Assembly (NCBI GenBank): GCA_026197015.1
Contig: JAPHRB010000147.1
Coordinates: 1 to 8,510 of the forward strand
Direction: 5' to 3'
Source of the DNA: Gammaproteobacteria bacterium
Lineage (GTDB): Bacteria > Pseudomonadota > Gammaproteobacteria > SZUA-229
Length of the DNA: 8,510 nt
Positions 1 through 6,162 of this stretch are shown here, one piece after another. Both the position numbers and the translations under genes were made by a program. Each line of letters begins with the position of its first letter. Position 1 is the first letter of the stretch. The notes beneath the pieces are model-generated. The model was not told the DNA's origin, did not search any database, and worked only from the letters and a program-made list of their open reading frames with translations.

Positions 1-589
1 AGCCACTAAGCTCCTGAGCCAGACTCACGGGCATTGCATCCATTAAATGTGTACGACCGGTTTTAACCACACCTTTAAGTTCATTGCCGCGTTTATCTAT
101 GGCTTCTTTCAAATAGCTAAGTGCGGGTATAAGCTGCTCTGCGGTTTGCAGGCTTGCACTTACATGTATTGCTGTGGGAATAACATCATTTGAGCTTTGC
201 CCCATATTGACATGATCATTGGGGTGAATTTTTAACTCTGCTGTGCTTGCAAGGTGAGCAATCACCTCATTTGCATTCATATTGGTGCTGGTACCCGAGC
301 CGGTCTGGAAGATATCTATTGGGAATTGCTCATCATATTCTCCCCCGCTCACCTTGTTAGACGCCGTAATAATGGCATTGGTCTGTGCCTGATCCATTTC
401 ACCTAAATCACAGTTCACCTGAGCACAGGCCGCTTTAATCTGACCTAAGGCACTAATAAAAGCCCGCGGAACCACCAGCCCGCTTACCGGGAAGTTATTT
501 ATAGCTCGCTGGGTCTGGGCGCCATATAATGCATTCGCAGGCACTTCTAGTTCACCCATACTGTCTTTTTCTATGCGCACTTTGCTCAT
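1..589 (-). CDS. fumC: Class II fumarate hydratase (fumarase C), N-terminal 196 codons, cut by the left window edge
   Basis: FumC reversibly hydrates fumarate to L-malate in the TCA cycle. It is the iron-independent, cytosolic, homotetrameric fumarase. My translation of the minus strand begins MSKVRIEKDSMGELEVP and continues without a stop to the window edge, giving 196 of an expected roughly 460 residues. Visible family blocks, in order, are ALYGAQTQRAINNFPVSG, the substrate-contacting TGSGTSTNMNANEV, the GQSSNDVIPTAIHV segment, and GRTHLMDAMPVSL near the edge, which carries the conserved active-site histidine region. The distal GSSxMPxKxNP signature lies outside the window. The start at 587-589 is supported by a GGAG Shine-Dalgarno (bases 595-598 on the complement) five bases upstream. 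The gene is divergent from purB, and a 19-base palindrome lies about 70 bases upstream of its start. Aspartase and argininosuccinate lyase share the superfamily, but the N-terminal blocks are those of fumarase. Confidence 0.96.
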   Translation of the reverse strand, partial: MSKVRIEKDSMGELEVPANALYGAQTQRAINNFPVSGLVVPRAFISALGQIKAACAQVNCDLGEMDQAQTNAIITASNKVSGGEYDEQFPIDIFQTGSGTSTNMNANEVIAHLASTAELKIHPNDHVNMGQSSNDVIPTAIHVSASLQTAEQLIPALSYLKEAIDKRGNELKGVVKTGRTHLMDAMPVSLAQELSG

Positions 590-659
590 TTTTTCTCCAA
601 TTTTTTCATTCTTACTGTTTTCCTGGAATAGAATAACTGATTTCATGTCACTCTGAATA

Positions 660-678
660 GAGCATAATCATTATGCTC
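660..678. promoter_or_regulatory. Perfect 19-base palindrome upstream of fumC, possible Fur-like operator
   Basis: The site reads GAGCATAAT-C-ATTATGCTC, two perfect 9-base arms around one central base, about 70 bases upstream of the fumC start. The core ATAATCATTAT equals the centre of the 7-1-7 Fur consensus TGATAATnATTATCA; only the two outer bases of each half differ. The palindrome is directly visible. Assigning it to Fur is inference, supported by the known link between iron or oxidative stress and use of iron-free fumarase C in E. coli and Pseudomonas. Another dimeric regulator of the Fur family or an unrelated one could equally bind it. I do not see a convincing -35/-10 pair next to it. 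Confidence 0.45.
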
Positions 679-841
679 AACCCTACGACACCCATTTAGA
701 TCAAATTAAACTGTATGTGCTTATTTTTAAATACGTAATTAGAGCTACATGAGTCACCGTAAATAGCTTCTAACCCTTGTTCCCATGAAACACATACTCA
801 CTAAATACTTCGTTTAAAGCCAGACCAACCTTAAGTATGCA

Positions 842-863
842 TTCCCACGGGGGACCGTGGGAA
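842..863. repeat. Short REP-type palindrome (TTCCCACGG...CCGTGGGAA)
   Basis: Nine perfectly complementary bases on each side, TTCCCACGG (842-850) and CCGTGGGAA (855-863), enclose a four-base loop. With its flanks the unit reads like the CATTCCCACG...CGTGGGAACGAG palindrome that I know as a dispersed intergenic repeat in many proteobacteria. No T-run follows on either strand, so it is not a canonical terminator. Membership of a dispersed family is recalled, not tested here, because only one copy is in the window. Confidence 0.7.
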
Positions 864-907
864 CGAGATAAAGTGTATGATTACTGCTAAGTTGCCCTGC
901 TCAGGCA

Positions 908-1060
908 CTTCTCCCTCGGGGAAAGAGCATCTTTCGCGCTCTGTCCCCTTATTGATGCCATCAAGAGTTTTACGGTGTCGGCTCTCTACTCTGTCAGCTC
1001 TTTGTGGTATGGGTTAAGGGGACAGGGCGCAAAAAACGCGACCTTTCCCCGAGGGAGATG
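908..1060. repeat. Inverted pair of palindromic repeat units (BIME- or MITE-like element)
   Basis: Two units lie in opposite orientation about 65 bases apart. The outer arms match perfectly over 16 bases: TCTCCCTCGGGGAAAG at 910-925 and its complement at 1043-1058. The inner arms match over 11 bases: CTGTCCCCTTA at 941-951 and its complement at 1015-1025, and the pairing extends outward through GCGC. Each unit also folds on its own. The left unit, read on the complement, has GGGGA and AGAGC pairing back to GCTCT and TCCCC. This is the layout of a bacterial interspersed mosaic element or a small non-autonomous mobile element. It has no coding capacity, and I cannot see clear target-site duplications. 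Confidence 0.7.
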
Positions 1061-1100
1061 CTCCTAAACCTAACTCTATAATATGTATAATCATCACAAG

Positions 1101-1129
1101 CTGTGAAAAATCTGCTGCACCTGTATAAT
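1101..1129 (+). promoter_or_regulatory. Candidate sigma-70 promoter for purB
   Basis: A perfect -10 hexamer TATAAT at 1124-1129 lies 17 bases after CTGTGA (1101-1106), a poor -35 with about three of six consensus bases. Transcription would start near 1136, leaving a leader of about 70 bases before purB. Two more TATAAT hexamers at 1077-1082 and 1086-1091 have no better -35. The region is AT-rich, so chance matches are likely. I see no PurR-like box. Confidence 0.35.
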
Positions 1130-1206
1130 CTCCCCCTAAATAATAGATGCACTAATAAAACATGTGCATTTTAGCCTGAATTTATATTGAATAAAGAAAG
1201 ATTCCT

Positions 1207-2574
1207 ATGCAACTTACTGAACTTACAGCAATATCTCCCGTTGATGGCCGTTACGGCAGCAAAACTTCTGATTACCAGAGCATTTTTAGTGAATACGGCC
1301 TGATTCGTCACCGTGTAATGGTAGAGGTTCGCTGGTTAAAAGCCCTGGCTGCTGAAGCAGCTATTACTGAAGTACCCGCCCTAAGCAGTGAAGCTAGTAA
1401 GCTGTTAGACAAAATTGAAACTGATTTTAGTGTTGATGACGCTCAGCGCATTAAAGATATTGAGCGCACTACCAACCATGATGTAAAAGCGGTTGAATAT
1501 TTTCTTAAAGAAAAAATTGAAGGTAATGCGGAACTGCAGGCAATCACAGAGTTCATTCACTTTGCCTGTACATCTGAAGATATTAACAATCTTTCCCATG
1601 CCTTGATGTTAAGCGCAGGCCGTGACACTGTACTGTTAAAGCAAATGGATGAAGTGATTGAAAAAATGAAATCAATTGCGCTTGAACTGGCAGAACAGCC
1701 CATGTTAAGTAAAACCCATGGCCAGCCCGCCTCACCTAGCACCATGGGTAAAGAGTTTGCCAATGTTGTTTACCGTTTACAAAAACAACGCAACCAGGTT
1801 GCTAATGTTGAAATCATGGGTAAAGCCAATGGTGCGGTTGGTAATTACAACGCTCACCTTTCTGCCTACCCTGAAATAGACTGGGAAACTTTTTCTAAAA
1901 ACTTTATTGAATCACTGGGTATCACCTTTAACCCTTACACCATTCAAATTGAGCCACACGATTATATGGCTGAACTGTTTGATGCTGTATCACGCTTTAA
2001 CACTATATTAATTGATATAAGCCGTGATATCTGGGGTTATATTTCTGTTGGTTACTTCAAGCAAAAAACCGTTGCCGGTGAAATCGGCTCATCAACTATG
2101 CCACATAAAGTTAACCCTATCGATTTCGAAAATGCAGAAGGTAATCTGGGTATTGCGAATGCATTATTCGGTCACCTGTCTATGAAACTGCCTATTTCAC
2201 GCTGGCAACGTGATTTAACAGACTCAACCGTGTTACGTAATTTAGGTGTTGGTTTTGCGCACTCTTCAATTGCTTATTCATCAGCAATGCGTGGATTAAA
2301 TAAGTTAGAGATAAACCCTACGGCATTAAACGAAGAACTGGATAACAACTGGGAAGTGTTAGCCGAGCCTATTCAAACTGTTATGCGTCGTTATGGCATA
2401 GAAAAGCCATATGAAAAACTAAAAGAATTAACACGTGGTAAAAAAGTAAATCAACAGGTTATGCAGGCGTTTGTTGAAAACCTGGACATGCCACAGGAAG
2501 GTAAAGATCTGTTAATTAATATGACACCAATGAATTACATTGGTAATGCTATTGAGCAGACTAAAAAGATTTAA
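1207..2574 (+). CDS. purB: Adenylosuccinate lyase
   Basis: PurB acts twice in purine synthesis. It splits SAICAR to AICAR plus fumarate, and adenylosuccinate to AMP plus fumarate. The 455-residue product matches the E. coli-type enzyme (456 residues) along its whole length, starting with SPVDGRYG. Family blocks seen are ERTTNHDVKAVEYFLKEK (86-103), CTSEDINNLSHALML (121-135), KTHGQPA with the general-acid His171, the signature GSSTMPHKVNP (294-304) with Ser295 as expected general base and Lys301, and RWQRDLTDSTVLRNLGVG. The catalytic numbering equals that of E. coli. The start fits homologues, but its ribosome binding site is weak: only an A/G-rich stretch around 1194-1200. It heads a plus-strand series with roxA downstream, and a palindromic repeat lies in the gap. 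In E. coli purB is likewise near the roxA gene (ycfD). Confidence 0.98.
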   Translation: MQLTELTAISPVDGRYGSKTSDYQSIFSEYGLIRHRVMVEVRWLKALAAEAAITEVPALSSEASKLLDKIETDFSVDDAQRIKDIERTTNHDVKAVEYFLKEKIEGNAELQAITEFIHFACTSEDINNLSHALMLSAGRDTVLLKQMDEVIEKMKSIALELAEQPMLSKTHGQPASPSTMGKEFANVVYRLQKQRNQVANVEIMGKANGAVGNYNAHLSAYPEIDWETFSKNFIESLGITFNPYTIQIEPHDYMAELFDAVSRFNTILIDISRDIWGYISVGYFKQKTVAGEIGSSTMPHKVNPIDFENAEGNLGIANALFGHLSMKLPISRWQRDLTDSTVLRNLGVGFAHSSIAYSSAMRGLNKLEINPTALNEELDNNWEVLAEPIQTVMRRYGIEKPYEKLKELTRGKKVNQQVMQAFVENLDMPQEGKDLLINMTPMNYIGNAIEQTKKI

Positions 2575-2592
2575 ATCACTTTTTACATATTA

Positions 2593-2622
2593 CTGTCATT
2601 TCTGCGAAGACAGGAATGACAG
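2593..2622. repeat. Dispersed-type palindrome in the purB-roxA gap
   Basis: CTGTCATTTCTG (2593-2604) pairs with CAGGAATGACAG (2611-2622) to form a 12-bp stem with one T-G wobble and a six-base loop. It resembles the TGTCATTCC-GCGAAGG-GGAATGACA type repeat common in proteobacterial intergenic regions; this family link is recalled, not tested. No T-run follows, so it is a poor terminator. It may instead stabilise or process the purB-roxA transcript. It is unrelated in sequence to the repeats upstream of purB. The in-frame ATG at 2616 lies inside its right arm. Confidence 0.7.
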
Positions 2623-2651
2623 GTAATTTAAATAGCCGAGAATCAACCGAA

Positions 2652-3803
2652 ATGAATGACTCAATCAACCCTCTTGGCAAACTCTCACCGGAAGAATTTC
2701 TAAAAGAATACTGGCAAAAGAAACCTCTGGTTATTCGCCAGGCATTTCCAAATTTTCAATCGCCAATTACCGCAGAAGAACTGGCTGGTCTCTCCTTTGA
2801 AGAGGAAGTTAACTCACGCATTGTGATAGAAAAAGATGGTGAGCACCCCTGGCAACCCATATTTGGCCCAATGGATGATGATACATTTTCAAATTTACCT
2901 GAGTCTCATTGGACACTAGTTGTTAATGATCTTGAAAAGGTAATACCCGAATTAACATGGCTACCTGATCTGTTTCGATTTATACCCGACTGGCGCCTGG
3001 ATGACTTAATGTGTAGTTATGCTGCAGATCAGGGATCAGTGGGGCCTCACTTTGATTTATATGATGTCTTTATTATTCAGGGTGAAGGCAAACGACGCTG
3101 GCAGATAAGCACGGCAGAGGTAAGCGAAGATAATCAGGCAGACGACACACCGCTGCGTATTCATAAAACGTTTGAAGCCGAACAGGAATGGATACTCGAA
3201 CCCGGTGATATGATTTATATCCCACCTAATGTTACACATCACGGTGTATCACTGGGTGAAAGCATTAGTTTTTCTGTTGGTTATCGTGCGGTTAGTCATG
3301 CAGATTTATTAAATGATTTTATATCACATATAACACAGAATTTATCACCCAAACTAACTTATCAGGATGCAGACCTGAAGACTCAGACGTATTCGTCAGA
3401 AATTACCGATGATGCGATTAATCGCGTTAAAAACATATTTAAAGAATATCTAACGCCTGAACATAAAGAAATAGATCGCTGGTTCGGAAAATACATGAGT
3501 GACCCTAAAACCGAGCACACTGAAACACCCGAGTTCGCTATTTATTCAGTAGATGAACTGATAGGTGAAATTAATAATGGTGCAATCTTAAGTCGACACC
3601 CGGCGAGTCGATTTGTCTTTAGAAACTATACCCATGAGTCAACTTTATTTATCGATGGTAATGATTACAATGTATCTACTGAATTCGCAAAAACACTTTG
3701 TGATAGTAGAATCATTAACACTAATTTACTCAAGTCAGCCAGCACTAAAGAAACTGAAATATTATTAGATTTATATAATACCGGTAGTATTTATCTGGAT
3801 TAG
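2652..3803 (+). CDS. roxA: RoxA/YcfD-type JmjC ribosomal oxygenase (50S protein L16 arginine hydroxylase)
   Basis: RoxA is an Fe(II)- and 2-oxoglutarate-dependent oxygenase that hydroxylates an arginine of ribosomal protein L16. From the chosen start (MNDSINPLG) the product has 383 residues, against about 373 in E. coli. An N-terminal FLKEYWQKKPLVIRQAF block precedes the JmjC/cupin core. DDLMCSYAADQGSVGPHFDLYDVF carries the metal ligands His133 and Asp135, and LEPGDMIYIPPNVTHHG carries the distal ligand His196. These align with E. coli His125, Asp127 and His187. YDVFIIQGEGKRRW supplies the basic patch expected near 2-oxoglutarate. The C-terminal winged-helix-like region is more divergent. The frame is open from an ATG at 2616, but that codon lies in a repeat and adds 12 residues that homologues lack. 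Neither start has a good Shine-Dalgarno. The acetyltransferase gene begins 12 bases downstream. Confidence 0.92.
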   Translation: MNDSINPLGKLSPEEFLKEYWQKKPLVIRQAFPNFQSPITAEELAGLSFEEEVNSRIVIEKDGEHPWQPIFGPMDDDTFSNLPESHWTLVVNDLEKVIPELTWLPDLFRFIPDWRLDDLMCSYAADQGSVGPHFDLYDVFIIQGEGKRRWQISTAEVSEDNQADDTPLRIHKTFEAEQEWILEPGDMIYIPPNVTHHGVSLGESISFSVGYRAVSHADLLNDFISHITQNLSPKLTYQDADLKTQTYSSEITDDAINRVKNIFKEYLTPEHKEIDRWFGKYMSDPKTEHTETPEFAIYSVDELIGEINNGAILSRHPASRFVFRNYTHESTLFIDGNDYNVSTEFAKTLCDSRIINTNLLKSASTKETEILLDLYNTGSIYLD

Positions 3804-3815
3804 ACAACTATCTAT

Positions 3816-4244
3816 ATGAAATACAAAGTTAAAACCACCAGCTGGAATGAAAGTAAAAACGCCCTCAGCGAAATTCGCCGTAAGGTGTTTATAGAAGAGC
3901 AAAATGTGCCTGAAGAACTGGAGTGGGATGAATACGATCAGGATTGCACTCATGTACTGGTTACCGATGAGCACAACAAAGCAGTTGCCTGCGGCCGTTT
4001 AAAATCTGATGGACATATTGGACGTATGGCGGTATTAAAAGAACATCGTGCAACTGGTATTGGCACAGCTATGTTAAGTGAACTAATTAACCATGCAGAA
4101 AACATGAAAATTAATAAAGTTTATCTACACGCTCAAACCTCTGCCATAAAATTTTATGAAAAACAGGGTTTTGAAGTTATCTCAGAAGAATTTATGGATG
4201 CAGGTATTGCACATAAAACCATGAAAAAGTCACTAATAGCTTAA
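3816..4244 (+). CDS. GNAT-family N-acetyltransferase (YjcF/ElaA-like)
   Basis: This is a 142-residue single-domain acetyltransferase expected to move an acetyl group from acetyl-CoA to an amine; the substrate is unknown. The N-terminal IRRKVFIEEQNVPEELEWDEYD (20-41) is typical of the YjcF/ElaA subgroup. The central GRMAVLKEHRATGIGTAML (69-87) contains the CoA pyrophosphate-binding RxxGxG motif at Arg78-Gly83. FYEKQGFE (113-120) carries the conserved tyrosine likely to act as general acid. The ending AGIAHKTMKK resembles the GIPHxxM end of ElaA. It lies 12 bases after roxA and 9 bases before the next gene, so co-transcription is likely. There is no clear ribosome binding site, which suggests reliance on translational coupling. 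I recall a similar cupin-GNAT order near purB in Pseudomonas; this has not been checked. Confidence 0.88.
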   Translation: MKYKVKTTSWNESKNALSEIRRKVFIEEQNVPEELEWDEYDQDCTHVLVTDEHNKAVACGRLKSDGHIGRMAVLKEHRATGIGTAMLSELINHAENMKINKVYLHAQTSAIKFYEKQGFEVISEEFMDAGIAHKTMKKSLIA

Positions 4245-4253
4245 TAAATCATA

Positions 4254-4772
4254 ATGAGCATATTTAACACTACAGATTTTGAGCGTCAGGGCAACATAGA
4301 AAACGACCTACTCTTTGAAAGCAATGAAGAGACTTGCAAAGCCATTTTAACTCTTTCTGAAAACACTTTAAGAAGTTTAAAAATATTTACGCCAGACCTT
4401 GAACACAAACTCTACGACAATGATCAGTTCATAAAAAACATTCTAAGTTTTGTTCGCGGAAACCGACATGCTCAAGTTCAAATCTTAGTATCAGATATTT
4501 CACACTCAATAAAATATGGCCACAGACTGTTACGTTTAGCTCAGCAGTTAAGCAGTGCCATGCAAATCAGGATCACACCTGAAGAATATAAAGAAACAAC
4601 AATATCATTTATACAACTAGACCAGTCAAACTTTATCTTCAAACCAGATAGCTCAAAACAGTTGGCTATTCAAGCAAATTGTAAAAATCGCAGTAATAGT
4701 TTACTTGAGTTTTTTACCCCTGCCTGGGATCAGGCAGAAAAATCACCTCAATCACAGATATTTCATATATAA
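4254..4772 (+). CDS. Conserved hypothetical protein, DUF7931-like
   Basis: This 172-residue protein has no signal peptide or membrane segment, so it is probably cytosolic. Its function is unknown. A core from about residue 37 to 125 contains NTLRSLKIFTPDLEHKLYD, a hydrophobic strand VQILVSDIS (75-83) and YGHRLLRLAQQL (88-99), and the C-terminus ends LLEFFTPAWDQAEKSP. I recall this pattern from the domain called DUF7931, which is found beside or fused to GNAT acetyltransferases; that identification is from memory. The alternation of strand and helix resembles one half of a phospholipase D-like fold, but no HxK catalytic motif is present, so enzyme activity of that kind is unlikely. It begins 9 bases after the acetyltransferase stop without a clear Shine-Dalgarno and appears to end the operon. 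No hairpin-plus-T terminator follows. Confidence 0.75.
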   Translation: MSIFNTTDFERQGNIENDLLFESNEETCKAILTLSENTLRSLKIFTPDLEHKLYDNDQFIKNILSFVRGNRHAQVQILVSDISHSIKYGHRLLRLAQQLSSAMQIRITPEEYKETTISFIQLDQSNFIFKPDSSKQLAIQANCKNRSNSLLEFFTPAWDQAEKSPQSQIFHI

Positions 4773-4805
4773 ACCTAACACTCATCACACTCCAACAGTT
4801 AATAC

Positions 4806-4834
4806 TTGTCAAAAAAATAAAACAATGTTAAAAA
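4806..4834 (+). promoter_or_regulatory. Weak candidate promoter in the gap before the beta-helix gene
   Basis: TTGTCA (4806-4811) matches five of six -35 consensus bases and is followed after 17 bases by TAAAAA (4829-4834), four of six for -10. A second -10-like hexamer TAAAAT sits at 4865-4870 without a good -35. The 179-base gap is very AT-rich, so chance is a serious alternative. The following gene probably has its own promoter, because it is far from the preceding one and functionally unrelated. Confidence 0.25.
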
Positions 4835-4899
4835 TTGTATCGGTTACTCAATCTAATAACTAAATAAAATATTTGAATAACTCTCTTAAATGGAATTTC

Positions 4900-4937
4900 A
4901 TGTAGTTCAGTAATAAATGGACATCTATTAACTACAT
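4900..4937. promoter_or_regulatory. Inverted repeat ATGTAGTT-N22-AACTACAT before the secreted-protein gene
   Basis: Two perfect 8-base complementary arms (4900-4907 and 4930-4937) are separated by 22 bases, and their centres are 30 bases apart, about three helical turns. The right arm ends three bases before the AAGGA ribosome binding site (4941-4945). It could be a pair of operator half-sites or a leader hairpin that controls translation. I do not recognise the regulator. Confidence 0.4.
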
Positions 4938-4951
4938 ATCAAGGAAAACAT

Positions 4952-6154
4952 ATGAAAAAACTTTTCTTAACATCAGCGTGTTTAAGTTCCCTATTAGCAA
5001 CCGCAAGCATTAATGCAGCCATCGATGACAACGCATCAAGTGTTACACTCAATAAAAGCTGCACTATTAATTCAATTAATCAGGATAATTGCTTCACTTC
5101 CTATAACAGTCTTAAAAACTGGATATCATCAAAACGTAAACCCGATGAAAGCACACCATTAGAAGTTAATATAGGGCCAGGTACATTTGAAGGCACACCG
5201 GCTCCTGATATTAACCTTACCTGCAATCCAGCTGAGGGATTTACAGGTTATATCGCATTTAATGGTGCAGGAAGTAAACAAAGCATACTAAAGGGAACGG
5301 GTAGCCCTTCCGCATCTTCAATAAATATAAAAAACTGTACGCATTTAAATTTTACCAACTTAAAAGTTGAAACTAATTTCTACGGTGGAATCTATTGGAG
5401 TGGTGGCGGGCAATCGAAATGGGTTGATGTCGAAGTAGACACCATGGCTAGAGCCTGGGCCGAACCTGTTTGCGGCGCTGAAAGGGGTCAGCATTATTGG
5501 TACAGCAGCAAAATATCAGCCACAGCGATTTTTAGTATTGCATTACCTTACAGCGCAAGCTGTGATGAAACGTGGTTCTTTGGCTCTGAAATCAAAGTCA
5601 CTGTACCCGAGTCACAAACGGGTAACAATGGTGGTGGTGCTGTTGTAGCAACTGATCAAGGGATCATTCATGTATACGGCTCAAATTTGAGATCATTCTT
5701 AGATGGTGGCTCAAATGCAGCAATCAATCTAGTTCCAGCCGCTTCTGCGTCCAATGGAGGTGAGATCCACATTCATGGTACTGGAATAGATGTTATTAGC
5801 GAAACAGGGCAAGATGTCGTCGCCCTTGATGCATCAAATGGTGGTTTTATACATGCAGATGCAAGTGCATACGTTATGAAAACAAGCGGTAGTAAAACTC
5901 GCATAAATAACAATGGAGGAACGATAAAAGCAGCATACCAATGGTCGCAGAACAACCAGCCACCATCTGTTACATCTGCTACAGGTTCTGATCTGGCAGT
6001 AGAAACTTCATGTGATCCAAGCGGTTGCCACGAAGTTGATACAGGAACAGAAACGCACCTGTTGATACTAAATAATAGCTGTGACTATGCGGGGCATGGC
6101 CCCTGGTTTGATGTTGTAACTGGTAAGTGTAGAGGTGATATGAGTATAAACTAG
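4952..6154 (+). CDS. Secreted cysteine-rich protein, probable right-handed parallel beta-helix
   Basis: The 400-residue product starts with a Sec signal peptide, MKKLFLTSACLSSLLATASI then NAA, with cleavage probable after Ala22 or Ala23. The mature part would be periplasmic or secreted. From about residue 68 it has short beta-strands and Gly/Asn turns typical of pectate-lyase-like beta-helices: LEVNIGPGTFEG, then INIKNCTHLNFTNLKVETN. Later turns begin at GIIHVYG (237), GGEIHIHG (269), GGFIHADA (297) and GGTIKAAY (322), spaced 25-33 residues apart. I see no lyase or hydrolase catalytic motif. The mature chain has ten cysteines (37, 47, 91, 129, 174, 204, 354, 359, 377, 393), enough for five disulfides, four of them in a C-terminal cap. 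The start has a good AAGGA site six bases upstream. It stands alone and converges on the lipoprotein gene. Fold assignment is moderate; function is unknown. Confidence 0.8.
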   Translation: MKKLFLTSACLSSLLATASINAAIDDNASSVTLNKSCTINSINQDNCFTSYNSLKNWISSKRKPDESTPLEVNIGPGTFEGTPAPDINLTCNPAEGFTGYIAFNGAGSKQSILKGTGSPSASSINIKNCTHLNFTNLKVETNFYGGIYWSGGGQSKWVDVEVDTMARAWAEPVCGAERGQHYWYSSKISATAIFSIALPYSASCDETWFFGSEIKVTVPESQTGNNGGGAVVATDQGIIHVYGSNLRSFLDGGSNAAINLVPAASASNGGEIHIHGTGIDVISETGQDVVALDASNGGFIHADASAYVMKTSGSKTRINNNGGTIKAAYQWSQNNQPPSVTSATGSDLAVETSCDPSGCHEVDTGTETHLLILNNSCDYAGHGPWFDVVTGKCRGDMSIN

Positions 6155-6162
6155 TGTTTATT

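Larger units (their letters stand above)
590..1206. other. Divergent intergenic region, fumC to purB, dense in palindromes
   Basis: This 617-base stretch separates the divergent fumC and purB starts and holds no convincing gene. From left to right it contains the fumC ribosome binding site, a perfect 19-base palindrome (660-678), a compact palindromic repeat (842-863), a long imperfect inverted pair (908-1060) and an AT-rich section with three TATAAT-like hexamers (1077-1082, 1086-1091, 1124-1129) ahead of purB. Bases 680-830 show nothing I can assign. I found no RNA gene. Confidence 0.7.

Noticed and set aside
842..863. Rho-independent terminator
   Set aside because: A strong stem is present but no T-run follows on either strand, and it lies upstream of both flanking genes.
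1405..1763. Minus-strand open frames of 64 and 68 codons inside purB
   Set aside because: They are antisense to a strongly conserved gene, with no ribosome binding site or recognisable protein.
2616..2651. Upstream ATG extending RoxA by 12 residues
   Set aside because: The codon sits in the arm of a palindromic repeat, has an AGGA only one base away, and homologues begin near the ATG at 2652.
3057..3974. Minus-strand frames of 61 and 67 codons across roxA and the acetyltransferase
   Set aside because: They overlap well-supported genes and have no family features.
4952..5011. Lipoprotein signal (TSAC, Cys10) in the beta-helix protein
   Set aside because: The hydrophobic region before Cys10 is too short, position -3 is Thr, and a normal Sec signal peptide with cleavage near Ala22/Ala23 fits better.
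5773..5955. Minus-strand frame of 60 codons inside the beta-helix gene
   Set aside because: It is a shadow of the plus-strand gene; its hydrophobic composition is a by-product of the opposite frame.
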